Source of the DNA: a virus
IMG/VR virus record: IMGVR_UViG_3300020477_001177
Coordinates: 1-20,821 of that record
Strand: one strand, 5' to 3'
Length of the DNA: 20,821 nucleotides
How positions within the stretch are numbered: position 1 is the first letter of the stretch; each line of letters opens with the position of its first letter. The position numbers and the translations under genes are program-made. The notes beneath the pieces were generated by a model. The model was not told the origin of the DNA, searched no databases, and was given only the letters and a program-made list of their open reading frames with translations. This document shows, piece after piece, positions 6,297-13,121 of the stretch.

Positions 6297-8822
6297 ATGG
6301 CAACACCAGTGTGGACTACCACAGCAGGTAAATTAGCGTCAATTGACGAACAAGTATCGTATTCTCTACAATTAGAAGCGAATACAAGCGACTCTACGAC
6401 CATAACTTATTCCATAATCGCAGGGAGCCTACCTTCAGGAATGGAACTTACTTCAACAGGCTTACTGACGGGTATTCCAGCAGAGGTTTCGAAAAGAACT
6501 AGATACACCTTCGTAGTACGTGCCACTGCTGGTACCCAGATTACAGACAGAACTTTTTATTTAGATGTTGATGGTGCAGATGCTCCAACATTTACAACTA
6601 CATCAGGACAACTACAATTAGATGACTCTACAAGAGTTGGTTTATATTGGATATTAGATGGCTCATCTTTATCATTTCAAATAGTAGCTAGTGATACTGA
6701 TACAAGAGCAGGACAAACTTTATTTTACGAAATAGTAGACGGAGAATTGCCGCCAGGAGTTACTATGTCAGCTACAGGTTTAATATCTGGTATAGTAGAA
6801 CTTACAGATGATCAACGTTATGGTGCAAGAGGTGGATATGCCGCAGAAGATTATCCAAAAGATGATGGTGGAAGTGGTGATCAAGAAATTTACGATCCTG
6901 CAGTAGTATCAAAATCTATTTCCAAAAACTTTGATTTTATAATACGTGTTTCGGATGGTACAAGTTATGTAGATCAAAATAATTCAATATTTGTTTATTC
7001 AGCAGATTATTGGAGAGTTTCTAATACGGCAATAAGAGCAGATATGAATACAATTGGTGGGTCAGCACTAACAGTTGACTTTTCTTCAAACAGAAGACCA
7101 ATATTTAAAACAGCATCTGACCTTGGAACATTTAGACACAACAACGCCTGTGTTATTAAAATTGATGTTGAGGATTTTGATCCATTACAAACTAGTTTAG
7201 AATATTCTATACAAGCAGGTGCATTACCAAGTGGGTTATCAATTAATATTAACTCAGGAGAAATTTATGGTACACTTGCAAAACAATCAGCAATTGAAAC
7301 TTCTTACACATTTACAATAAGAGCTAATAGGACTATTTCTACTGGTGTAAATGTATTCACTGATCAAATTTTTACAATGAAAGTTGTTGGAGAAATTGAT
7401 ATTGGAATTGCATTTACTACACCAACAGTTATAGGAACATTAAAAGCAGATATTCCAAGTATATTATCAATTGTAGCTGTTGCTGAAGCAACAGATAGAG
7501 TTTTATCTTATTCTGTTACATCAGGATCGTTGCCAACAGGTATAACACTTTCTGAACACGGAAATTTAATAGGAATAATTGATCCAAGTGATTTTACTGA
7601 TTCAACTAGAGCATATACATTTACAGTTACGGTTAGTGACCAATATCAATCGGCGGCAACATCAAAAGAATTTACATTAAACATTGACATTCCATATACT
7701 ACTGTTGAATATGGAAATATGACTGGACATTCAACATCGTTTATTGATCAAAACGTATTTTATGCAATAGCACAAGATCCAAATATTAATTCTCCTGCTT
7801 ACATTTATAGACCAGAGGATAAAAACTTTGGAATGAAACTAAATCCTGAGATGTTAATGTTAGCAGGACTACAAGCACAAACACTTACAACATTTCAACA
7901 ACAAATGGCACAAAATCATGATCCAAAAACTTTATATTTTGGAGATTTGAAAACAGCAGTTGCAAAAGAAAACGATGTTATAAAATATGAAATTGTTTAT
8001 ATTGAAATGAAGGACAAACTTGTTAATAAAGATGGTACAGCAATTAGTTCATCGGTTACATTAAGAACAGATGTTGCAAAACCTATGTTAGGTCCTAGAG
8101 CAGGAACAGTTAATTTAACTACAGATATGGATGATGTGAATATTACTACATCGGGCGGGTTATCATTTAGTACAGCAGGTTCTAAAGTTCCATATGCAGG
8201 TCAAATTTCAGCAGATTTAGATTTTATGGCAACACTTTATCCAAACGCAGTTGCAAATATGAGAAGCAGAATGAAAAGTTTAGGACACAAAGAATGGAAT
8301 CATTTACCATTATGGATGAAAACAATACAATCAAGTGGTAAAGCACCATTAGGCTTTGTATTAGCAGTACCAATTTGTTATTGCAAACCAGGTACTTCAG
8401 CTTTATTAAGAAAAAGAATTTCAGATAAAGGATTAATTTTTAGAAATATCGATTTTATTGTTGATAGATATCTAATCAGCAAGAGCAAAGTTACACCTGC
8501 TAAATTTACAGGTGATGGATCTACAACTACATTCCAATTAGACGAAATTGTACACGAAGAAGATATTTTAGTTAAAGAAGGAAGTGCTATTGTATACGTA
8601 GGAGATGGTGTAACAGCAGATGCAACAAATCCAACATATTTGACTGCTGACGGAACATTAAGATCTTCAGATCACGAGTATGGTATTGAACTTTCTCATA
8701 ATACTACCACTGCTAAGACTACTATTACTTTTACCAAAGAAGTACCGTCGGACGGCACTATTATTACGGTTGAAAGAGCTAACGATAAATATCTTAAATT
8801 TAGAAACAAAGGAATATTTTAA
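6297..8822 (+). CDS. Large virion structural protein with four Ig-like (He_PIG-type) repeats
   Basis: An 841-residue protein. Four copies of the Ig-like signature YS(I/V)xxGxLPxGxxLxxxGxLxGI lie near residues 37-60, 142-166, 301-327 and 403-428, each followed by a (Y/F)TF(T/V)(V/I)RA-type strand. This is the pattern of putative Ig/cadherin-like (He_PIG) domains, which bind sugars or other proteins. Residues about 470-715 are a different, more helical region (MLMLAGLQAQTLTTFQQQMAQ) without recognised family. The last 120 residues begin FTGDGSTTTFQL, a beta-rich motif seen in phage structural proteins. Late box and SD precede it and the next structural gene overlaps its stop by one base. Probable baseplate or fibre component involved in surface contact (inference). 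Confidence 0.83.
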   Translation: MATPVWTTTAGKLASIDEQVSYSLQLEANTSDSTTITYSIIAGSLPSGMELTSTGLLTGIPAEVSKRTRYTFVVRATAGTQITDRTFYLDVDGADAPTFTTTSGQLQLDDSTRVGLYWILDGSSLSFQIVASDTDTRAGQTLFYEIVDGELPPGVTMSATGLISGIVELTDDQRYGARGGYAAEDYPKDDGGSGDQEIYDPAVVSKSISKNFDFIIRVSDGTSYVDQNNSIFVYSADYWRVSNTAIRADMNTIGGSALTVDFSSNRRPIFKTASDLGTFRHNNACVIKIDVEDFDPLQTSLEYSIQAGALPSGLSININSGEIYGTLAKQSAIETSYTFTIRANRTISTGVNVFTDQIFTMKVVGEIDIGIAFTTPTVIGTLKADIPSILSIVAVAEATDRVLSYSVTSGSLPTGITLSEHGNLIGIIDPSDFTDSTRAYTFTVTVSDQYQSAATSKEFTLNIDIPYTTVEYGNMTGHSTSFIDQNVFYAIAQDPNINSPAYIYRPEDKNFGMKLNPEMLMLAGLQAQTLTTFQQQMAQNHDPKTLYFGDLKTAVAKENDVIKYEIVYIEMKDKLVNKDGTAISSSVTLRTDVAKPMLGPRAGTVNLTTDMDDVNITTSGGLSFSTAGSKVPYAGQISADLDFMATLYPNAVANMRSRMKSLGHKEWNHLPLWMKTIQSSGKAPLGFVLAVPICYCKPGTSALLRKRISDKGLIFRNIDFIVDRYLISKSKVTPAKFTGDGSTTTFQLDEIVHEEDILVKEGSAIVYVGDGVTADATNPTYLTADGTLRSSDHEYGIELSHNTTTAKTTITFTKEVPSDGTIITVERANDKYLKFRNKGIF

Positions 8823-9385
8823 TGGCAAGTAACATAGTACCAGGTAATATTGATGGAACATATCCTAAAGCAGGACAAGACAATTCATCTCAAGGTTTTA
8901 GAGATAATTTTAGCCATATTAAAAACAATTTTACTGAAGCAAAAACAGAAATAGAAGCATTACAAAATAACAAAGCAAACTTAAATGCTTCAAGTGACTT
9001 TTCAGATAATGAAGTTACTAGAGCAAAATTTAAAGACACATCTGAAACAATTTATGCACATGGTACTACTGGTGGTGTTATTACATTAAATCACACAAAC
9101 GGACATTACCAAACTTTAACAACAAATGCCACAGTTACTCTATCATTTACTAATTGGCCAGCCGCAACCGAGTTAGGAAGAATTATTTTAGACATAACTT
9201 ACATTTCTACTACTCACACAATTACCATACCAACAGCGGTACTAGTTGCTGACAACGTAAATGGCGGTGATGGTTCAAGTAACACTATTACTTGTCCTAC
9301 AACAGGTAGATACCTATATGAATTCTTGTCTCCAGATAACGGCACAACAATATTCATGCATCAATTAGGTAAAATGTACACCTAA
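8822..9385 (+). CDS. Virion structural protein with diverged N-terminal fibre block (187 aa)
   Basis: A 187-residue protein whose ATG overlaps the stop of the 841-residue gene by one base. Its N-terminus (DNSSQGFRDNFSHIKNNFTEA, about residues 20-40) is a diverged form of the GDxLRxAFxxxNxNF block at the start of the three GTG-repeat proteins upstream. A predicted helix with coiled-coil character follows (EIEALQNNKANL). The C-terminal half is a beta-rich domain with a GRYLYEFLSPDN segment. Marine T4-like phages carry similar proteins annotated as structural. Likely part of the same fibre/baseplate assembly; no catalytic motif. Confidence 0.78.
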   Translation: MASNIVPGNIDGTYPKAGQDNSSQGFRDNFSHIKNNFTEAKTEIEALQNNKANLNASSDFSDNEVTRAKFKDTSETIYAHGTTGGVITLNHTNGHYQTLTTNATVTLSFTNWPAATELGRIILDITYISTTHTITIPTAVLVADNVNGGDGSSNTITCPTTGRYLYEFLSPDNGTTIFMHQLGKMYT

Positions 9386-9386
9386 T

Positions 9387-9393
9387 AGGAGGT
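9387..9393 (+). promoter_or_regulatory. Consensus Shine-Dalgarno deciding the start at 9398
   Basis: AGGAGGT at 9387-9393 is one of the strongest ribosome binding sites in the window and sits about 5 nt before ATG 9398. The alternative in-frame GTG at 9392 lies inside it and can be dismissed. Confidence 0.75.
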
Positions 9394-9397
9394 GGTA

Positions 9398-9649
9398 ATG
9401 TATTTTCATCCCTTACAAGAAGAAATTAATAATATGTCTGAAGAGGACATTTCAAAAAGAATTAAAGATCTTAGTAGAAAAGTTGCTATTGCAAGAAGAG
9501 GAAGAAATCCCGATATGTTGCAAAAGCTACAACACGCACTAATGACATATCAAGATGCAATTAGACAAAGACGACTCGAAGAGTGGCATAAAAAATTTAA
9601 AGATGCCAGAGGCGAACCAGATATGGGTGACTTAATTAATATTGAGTAG
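9398..9649 (+). CDS. Conserved-looking hypothetical protein, 83 aa, helical
   Basis: An 83-residue, highly charged and almost fully helical protein (EDISKRIKDLSRKVAIARR, then LQKLQHALMTYQDAIRQRR) with an acidic end. I recall proteins of this size and pattern near structural genes of marine T4-like phages, but not a function. A consensus SD precedes ATG 9398. It lies 12 nt after the last structural gene, so it may be a late gene for a small virion or assembly factor (inference). No motif for catalysis or DNA binding. Confidence 0.75.
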   Translation: MYFHPLQEEINNMSEEDISKRIKDLSRKVAIARRGRNPDMLQKLQHALMTYQDAIRQRRLEEWHKKFKDARGEPDMGDLINIE

Positions 9650-9661
9650 TAAGTACTGTTG

Positions 9662-10294
9662 ATGTCAAACAGTTTCTCGTGGAAGACAAAATTCAAATCA
9701 ATAATAATCGTAGACGGCGAATTATTTTCAAACGAATATAATGTTACTATTCATATCACACCTCACACAGCAAATTTAAAAGACCAAACAGAATATTTTG
9801 ATAGATTAAAAAATCTTTTTGAAATGGTTTTTGCAAATACAATTACTACTTGGAGAGATGAACCTCTTTACCATATACTACAAAAATCTTCTAACAATAG
9901 ATTTATAGAATTACCAAAACCACCATATGATCAAATCATGGCGGCAGTATGTTTTTGCAAAGCAAATTCAATATTAGATTCTAAAATTACCATTAGTAAA
10001 CTAGAATTAAGCAGTTGGCAAGGCGATGGTATTACATATTCAGTTGACAAAAACAGTAAAGAACTTATATTATTAGATACACCCAATTGGTTTTCAGAAA
10101 AATATAAAACTTTTGATCCATGGTGGTTAAGGGCAGACACGGCAACATATGATAAAGAACTCGATAAAGGCATTTATACAGGACACTTTAGTTGGAACAA
10201 TAAAAATCCAGTTGACAAGAAGCACGAAGACCATGCTAAAATATTTGAGTTTAATCCAAAGGTTTTAGATGGCGGAAAAAATAAAAATAAATGA
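9662..10294 (+). CDS. Conserved-looking hypothetical protein, 210 aa
   Basis: A 210-residue soluble protein without membrane segment or known motif. It begins SNSFSWKTKFKSIIIVDGE, has a helix-rich middle (DQIMAAVCFCKANSIL) and an aromatic C-terminus (TPNWFSEKYKTFDPWWLR). Proteins with this shape occur in marine T4-like phages as conserved unknowns (from memory). ATG 9662 is preferred to the TTG at 9659. Its 3' end overlaps the polymerase III-like gene by 26 nt, so the two are likely co-translated. No function assigned. Confidence 0.72.
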   Translation: MSNSFSWKTKFKSIIIVDGELFSNEYNVTIHITPHTANLKDQTEYFDRLKNLFEMVFANTITTWRDEPLYHILQKSSNNRFIELPKPPYDQIMAAVCFCKANSILDSKITISKLELSSWQGDGITYSVDKNSKELILLDTPNWFSEKYKTFDPWWLRADTATYDKELDKGIYTGHFSWNNKNPVDKKHEDHAKIFEFNPKVLDGGKNKNK

Positions 10295-10790
10295 AACAGG
10301 CGATTGCATCTACACAGAAAACGATGCAATGGAATTACTATACTCTAATCCAAATCTAGATATTTCAAAACTATTCTTTGAAAATCCAAAACAATACAAT
10401 ATTAGTATAATGGACACAGGTTTGCCATTTAAAAAATTACAATCTGTTCCTTCTAGACCTTCACCAAAAGTTTTTGACGCAGATATGATTAACAATTGGT
10501 ATATGCCTATAAAATATTCAAAAATAGATGTTAAAGATTATCTATTAAAAAAATGTCAAACACAAGAAGAACGTAATAGGGTTGAACAAGAGTATAAACT
10601 GTTTGAAAAAAAGAAATTTATTCGTGTATTACAATTTTTAATTTACTTTGTAGACACATTACGAACAAATAATATAGTATGGGGAGTAGGCAGAGGTAGT
10701 AGTGTAGCAAGTTTTTGTTTATTCTTAATAGGCATACATAAAATAAATCCCCTGCAATACAACTTAAATATCGCCGAATTTCTACGATGA
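10269..10790 (+). CDS. Stand-alone fragment related to DNA polymerase III alpha (DnaE), no catalytic aspartates
   Basis: A 173-residue protein. Residues 100-173 follow the DnaE pattern in order: a charged helix (ERNRVEQEYKLFEKK), a hydrophobic FLIYFVDTLRTNNI segment, then GVGRGSSVASFCLFLIGI, HKINPLQYNL and EFLR. Bacterial DnaE has GPGRGSGAGSLVAYxLxIT, DLDPLxFxL and ERFLN at the same spacings. The protein stops right there, just before the PDFDxDF segment that supplies the catalytic aspartates, so it cannot polymerise DNA by itself. The N-terminal 95 residues match nothing I know. Marine T4-like phages carry similar short proteins, I believe. It could be a nucleotide- or DNA-binding module or interfere with host replication; these are guesses. 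Confidence 0.78.
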   Translation: MAEKIKINETGDCIYTENDAMELLYSNPNLDISKLFFENPKQYNISIMDTGLPFKKLQSVPSRPSPKVFDADMINNWYMPIKYSKIDVKDYLLKKCQTQEERNRVEQEYKLFEKKKFIRVLQFLIYFVDTLRTNNIVWGVGRGSSVASFCLFLIGIHKINPLQYNLNIAEFLR

Positions 10791-10815
10791 TAAGTAAACA
10801 TAATAGGAGCATATA

Positions 10816-11205
10816 ATGGTAGCAAGACCAACAAGAAAAAGAATGTATAGAACCATGCAAGGTCGTATGGTTGATATTGAAAAATTAAGAGCGGCTAACG
10901 AATCAGTTAGAGCAATTGGTAATATGAACGTTAATGCTAGAGGTGATATTTTAGGACCAAGTGGACAAGTTGCAGTTCCAAAAGAAAAAGTAATTGCAAA
11001 ATATTATGAACAACCACGTGGTAGAGCTGACGACACACAAACTAGAAGACCTGCTAGAAGAGTTGTACAATCAAAACCAGTACAAAAAATGACTCCAGTT
11101 GCTTCAAAACCAACACCTCAACCAAAAGCATCAAAACCAGATGCACCGGCAGTAGTTACACCTGAGAAAAAAGGTATTGACGCGGCACTTGACGGGTTAG
11201 AATAA
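10816..11205 (+). CDS. Hypothetical basic protein with Pro/Lys-rich tail, 129 aa
   Basis: A 129-residue protein. The N-terminal 70 residues are basic and look conserved (RTMQGRMVDIEKLRAANE, then GNMNVNARGDILGPSGQ). Residues 75-115 form a low-complexity Arg/Pro/Lys linker (KPTPQPKASKPDAPA), and the end is acidic (DAALDGLE). Similar N-termini occur in T4-like marine phages as unknowns (memory). The linker plus acidic tip suggests a flexible adaptor. A clear SD (AGGAG, 10805-10809) precedes ATG 10816. The next gene's -35 box lies within its last codons. Confidence 0.7.
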   Translation: MVARPTRKRMYRTMQGRMVDIEKLRAANESVRAIGNMNVNARGDILGPSGQVAVPKEKVIAKYYEQPRGRADDTQTRRPARRVVQSKPVQKMTPVASKPTPQPKASKPDAPAVVTPEKKGIDAALDGLE

Positions 11206-11217
11206 TTCTTATATAAT
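11189..11217 (+). promoter_or_regulatory. Sigma70-like promoter for the groES-like gene, leaderless arrangement
   Basis: TTGACG (11189-11194), a 17-bp spacer and TATAAT (11212-11217) match the sigma70 consensus closely. The -10 box ends 8 nt before ATG 11226, which puts the transcription start at or next to the start codon. No Shine-Dalgarno lies between. The -35 is inside the upstream coding region. Confidence 0.72.
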
Positions 11218-11225
11218 ACTTCTAT

Positions 11226-11669
11226 ATGGGACAAATAGAAGATTTACAGCAACGAGGCTTTGGATCACACGGTGGTAAACAATATACCATAAATCACGAC
11301 ATCACTCCACTTAAAAAAAGAGTATTAGTATCTCATATGCACTTTGGAGAAACAAAATCTGCAGGTGGTATTATACTTGTTGACGATGACGGATCTCAAG
11401 CAGGTATTCACCCACGTTGGGCAAAAGTATATGCTATTGGCAAAGAACAAGAAGATGTTACAGTTGGACAATGGGTAATGGTTGCACATGGCAGATGGTC
11501 TCGAGCATTAAAAGTTAGTAAAGACGGTGTTGAACTAGAAGTAAGAATGATCGACGAGAACGATATTTTACTTGTATCAGACGAAGAACCAGAACAAAAT
11601 AGAAAACAAGCCGGATATGTCAACACAGGTGGGCACCAACAAATGACATCACTTCCGGGCAATGACTAA
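11226..11669 (+). CDS. GroES/gp31-like cochaperonin
   Basis: A 147-residue protein related to the GroES family. After a 25-residue N-terminal extension the family's first strand appears (ITPLKKRVLVSHM), followed by the mobile-loop region GETKSAGGIIL (residues 41-51), which contacts GroEL. The barrel strands RWAKVYAIGKE, VTVGQWVMVAHGRWS and MIDENDILLV follow. It is longer than bacterial GroES (about 97 residues), with a polar C-terminal extension. In T4, gp31 replaces host GroES so that GroEL can fold the major capsid protein; the same role is likely here. The gene has its own host-type promoter with a leaderless start, suggesting early expression. It overlaps the zinc-finger gene by 8 nt. Confidence 0.9.
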   Translation: MGQIEDLQQRGFGSHGGKQYTINHDITPLKKRVLVSHMHFGETKSAGGIILVDDDGSQAGIHPRWAKVYAIGKEQEDVTVGQWVMVAHGRWSRALKVSKDGVELEVRMIDENDILLVSDEEPEQNRKQAGYVNTGGHQQMTSLPGND

Positions 11670-11916
11670 AAGACTTCATATTTGTTATAACTGTCAAAAA
11701 ACATTTTACGATGCTATATATTGGTTTGATTCATTACACTTTGATAACTTTGACAAAAGAATTATTAAACCATTTTGTGGTCCTAAATGTGTACAAGAGT
11801 GGAACGACTCTTCTGGTGCTCGTGAATGGCCAAATAGATCACATCCTTACCCTAAAGGTGAAGAATGGAAAATAATTTCTCAAATAGATTGGGATATTGA
11901 TTATGAAACGGACTAA
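11662..11916 (+). CDS. Small zinc-finger protein, 84 aa
   Basis: An 84-residue protein with CYNCQKTF at residues 8-15 and PFCGPKCVQEW further on, giving a CxxC...CxxxC set that can hold one zinc ion. The loop between is aromatic (YWFDSLHF), and the C-terminus is acidic with tryptophans. The fold resembles small treble-clef/MYM-type fingers, used for protein or nucleic acid contacts. It overlaps the GroES-like gene by 8 nt and the ParB-like gene by 14 nt, so all three are probably on the leaderless promoter's transcript. Function unknown. Confidence 0.75.
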   Translation: MTKRLHICYNCQKTFYDAIYWFDSLHFDNFDKRIIKPFCGPKCVQEWNDSSGAREWPNRSHPYPKGEEWKIISQIDWDIDYETD

Positions 11917-12295
11917 AAAAATTAAACTTAAAAGAATGTTTGTGCCTATAGACAAACTTGTCACTATGGCCGAACTAGGGTTAGGTGCAAAACGACCACT
12001 CAACAAAGAAAAGAGAGGTTGGATAAACAAACTGAAAAAACAATCAGAACCGTTAGATCCAATACTTGTAACACCCATAAAAGATTCCGGTTATTTTCTC
12101 TTAACAGATGGATGGCATAGAGTACAGGCCGCAAAAGCAATGAAAGAAAAAGAAATTGAAGCACTACCATTACCGGCAGATATAGGATTAAGCATGGCCA
12201 AGGCAAATAAAATTTTACGAGACATTGATCGGCAATATGGTTTTAAATTAGAATGCAGTGAAATTATAGGACAATGGGCATTTTACAAAGATTGA
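11903..12295 (+). CDS. ParB/Srx-like N-terminal domain protein, 130 aa
   Basis: A 130-residue protein with the ParB/sulfiredoxin fold signature: VPIDKLVTM, LDPILVTPIKD, then LLTDGWHRVQAAKAM (DGWHR at about residues 69-73) and KEKEIEALPL. In ParB-type proteins the G.HR loop binds nucleotide (CTP or ATP). The helix-turn-helix and dimer domains of full ParB are absent, so this is not a partition protein. Phage proteins of this type include stand-alone nuclease-like or NTP-binding domains. ATG 11903 is preferred to the TTG at 11897. It ends where the next promoter's -35 begins. Confidence 0.8.
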   Translation: MKRTKKIKLKRMFVPIDKLVTMAELGLGAKRPLNKEKRGWINKLKKQSEPLDPILVTPIKDSGYFLLTDGWHRVQAAKAMKEKEIEALPLPADIGLSMAKANKILRDIDRQYGFKLECSEIIGQWAFYKD

Positions 12296-12320
12296 CAATA
12301 AACCATAATTTATATATTAT
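12292..12320 (+). promoter_or_regulatory. Sigma70-like promoter before the small membrane gene and denV
   Basis: TTGACA (12292-12297), a 17-bp spacer and TATTAT (12315-12320) form a near-consensus promoter. The -10 ends 6 nt before the GTG at 12327, so the transcript would begin at about the start codon. It would also serve denV, the 72-residue unknown and gp44. Confidence 0.65.
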
Positions 12321-12326
12321 TAGTAT

Positions 12327-12503
12327 GTGATATTTAAAATTGCAACATTACTTAATTCTATTTGTATAATTTTAATGTTATTCATAATATCAAAACAATA
12401 TAGCGATATGGCTATGTTATGGGATATGATAACTGAAATTGATTTGATGTTTAAAGATATTATTACAAGGATAACAGAAGGAAACGCAGGACAACAAATA
12501 TGA
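12327..12503 (+). CDS. Small single-pass membrane protein, 58 aa
   Basis: A short reading frame fills what would otherwise be a 200-nt gap. Starting at GTG 12327 it encodes 58 residues with one clear transmembrane stretch near the N-terminus (ICIILMLFIISKQY), then a polar amphipathic part (MITEIDLMFKDIITRITE). Its TGA (12501-12503) overlaps the ATG of denV in the ATGA form seen elsewhere in the window, which supports it as a real, coupled gene. No ATG is available before the hydrophobic part; a later ATG at 12375 would lose half of the membrane segment. Function unknown. Candidates are a superinfection-exclusion or membrane-modifying peptide. Confidence 0.62.
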   Translation: MIFKIATLLNSICIILMLFIISKQYSDMAMLWDMITEIDLMFKDIITRITEGNAGQQI

Positions 12504-12928
12504 CAAGAATTAATTTAGTGCCTATTACCGAACTATCCGATCAACACCTTGTCGCTGAATATAGAGAAATTTTCATGGTAGGTCCTTCATTACAACGTTC
12601 ACTAAAATCACCTAATTGGAATAAAACAAAAGAAACATTACCAAAAGAGTTTACTCTTAACAAAGGCCACGTAAAATTCTTTTACAATAAGGGCAAATAC
12701 TTGTATAATAGATATTTAGAACTTATTAAAGAAATGAAAAATAGAGGAATGAATCCTGATCCTTTACGTAAGTTTAAAAGAGAACAATGGCCAGATGAGT
12801 TATTCAATGATTGGATGCCGTCTGCTAAAGATTTAGAAATTATAAGAGAAAGAATACAATTAAGAATAAAACAAAAGCCAAACTGGTACAGATGGAGTCA
12901 AAATGAAAGAATACAAATTAAACGTTAG
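12500..12928 (+). CDS. denV: Pyrimidine dimer DNA glycosylase/AP lyase (T4 endonuclease V type)
   Basis: A 142-residue protein that matches T4 endonuclease V (138 residues) along its whole length: MTRINLVPITELSDQHLVAEYRE at the start, GHVKFFYNKGKYL in the middle and KPNWYRW near the end. The enzyme cuts the glycosidic bond at UV-made cyclobutane pyrimidine dimers and then nicks the strand. The nucleophile Thr2 (free amino group after Met removal), Arg3, Arg22 and catalytic Glu23 are all present. Arg26 of T4, a DNA contact, is Met here, with the surrounding loop changed. Repair of sunlight damage suits a surface-ocean phage. The gene overlaps the small membrane gene by 4 nt and the next gene by 26 nt. 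Confidence 0.94.
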   Translation: MTRINLVPITELSDQHLVAEYREIFMVGPSLQRSLKSPNWNKTKETLPKEFTLNKGHVKFFYNKGKYLYNRYLELIKEMKNRGMNPDPLRKFKREQWPDELFNDWMPSAKDLEIIRERIQLRIKQKPNWYRWSQNERIQIKR

Positions 12929-13121
12929 AGTAGGAGATTTAATTTCCGTAGGACGTTTTAGAAATGTTCAAACAAAAATTAAAGCAATAGAAACCGATGA
13001 AAACGGACAACCAGTTGTTTATACAAGTAAAGGTAAAAAGAAATTATTAAGTTGTAGATTAGTAAAACTTGAGCCTGGGTCTAAAACACCAAAACAAATA
13101 TTAATGGAAAAAAATAAATGA
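12903..13121 (+). CDS. Hypothetical small beta-rich protein, 72 aa
   Basis: A 72-residue basic protein that reads like a small beta-barrel: NVRVGDLISVGRFRN, QTKIKAIETDENGQPVVYTSKGKKKLLSCRLVKLE. The VGDxIxVGRF start resembles KOW/SH3-like or OB-type barrels, which often bind nucleic acid, but no specific family is claimed. It overlaps denV by 26 nt and gp44 by 4 nt (ATGA), so it is coupled to a repair gene and a replication gene. Similar small proteins occur in this place in marine T4-like phages (memory). Confidence 0.7.
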   Translation: MKEYKLNVRVGDLISVGRFRNVQTKIKAIETDENGQPVVYTSKGKKKLLSCRLVKLEPGSKTPKQILMEKNK

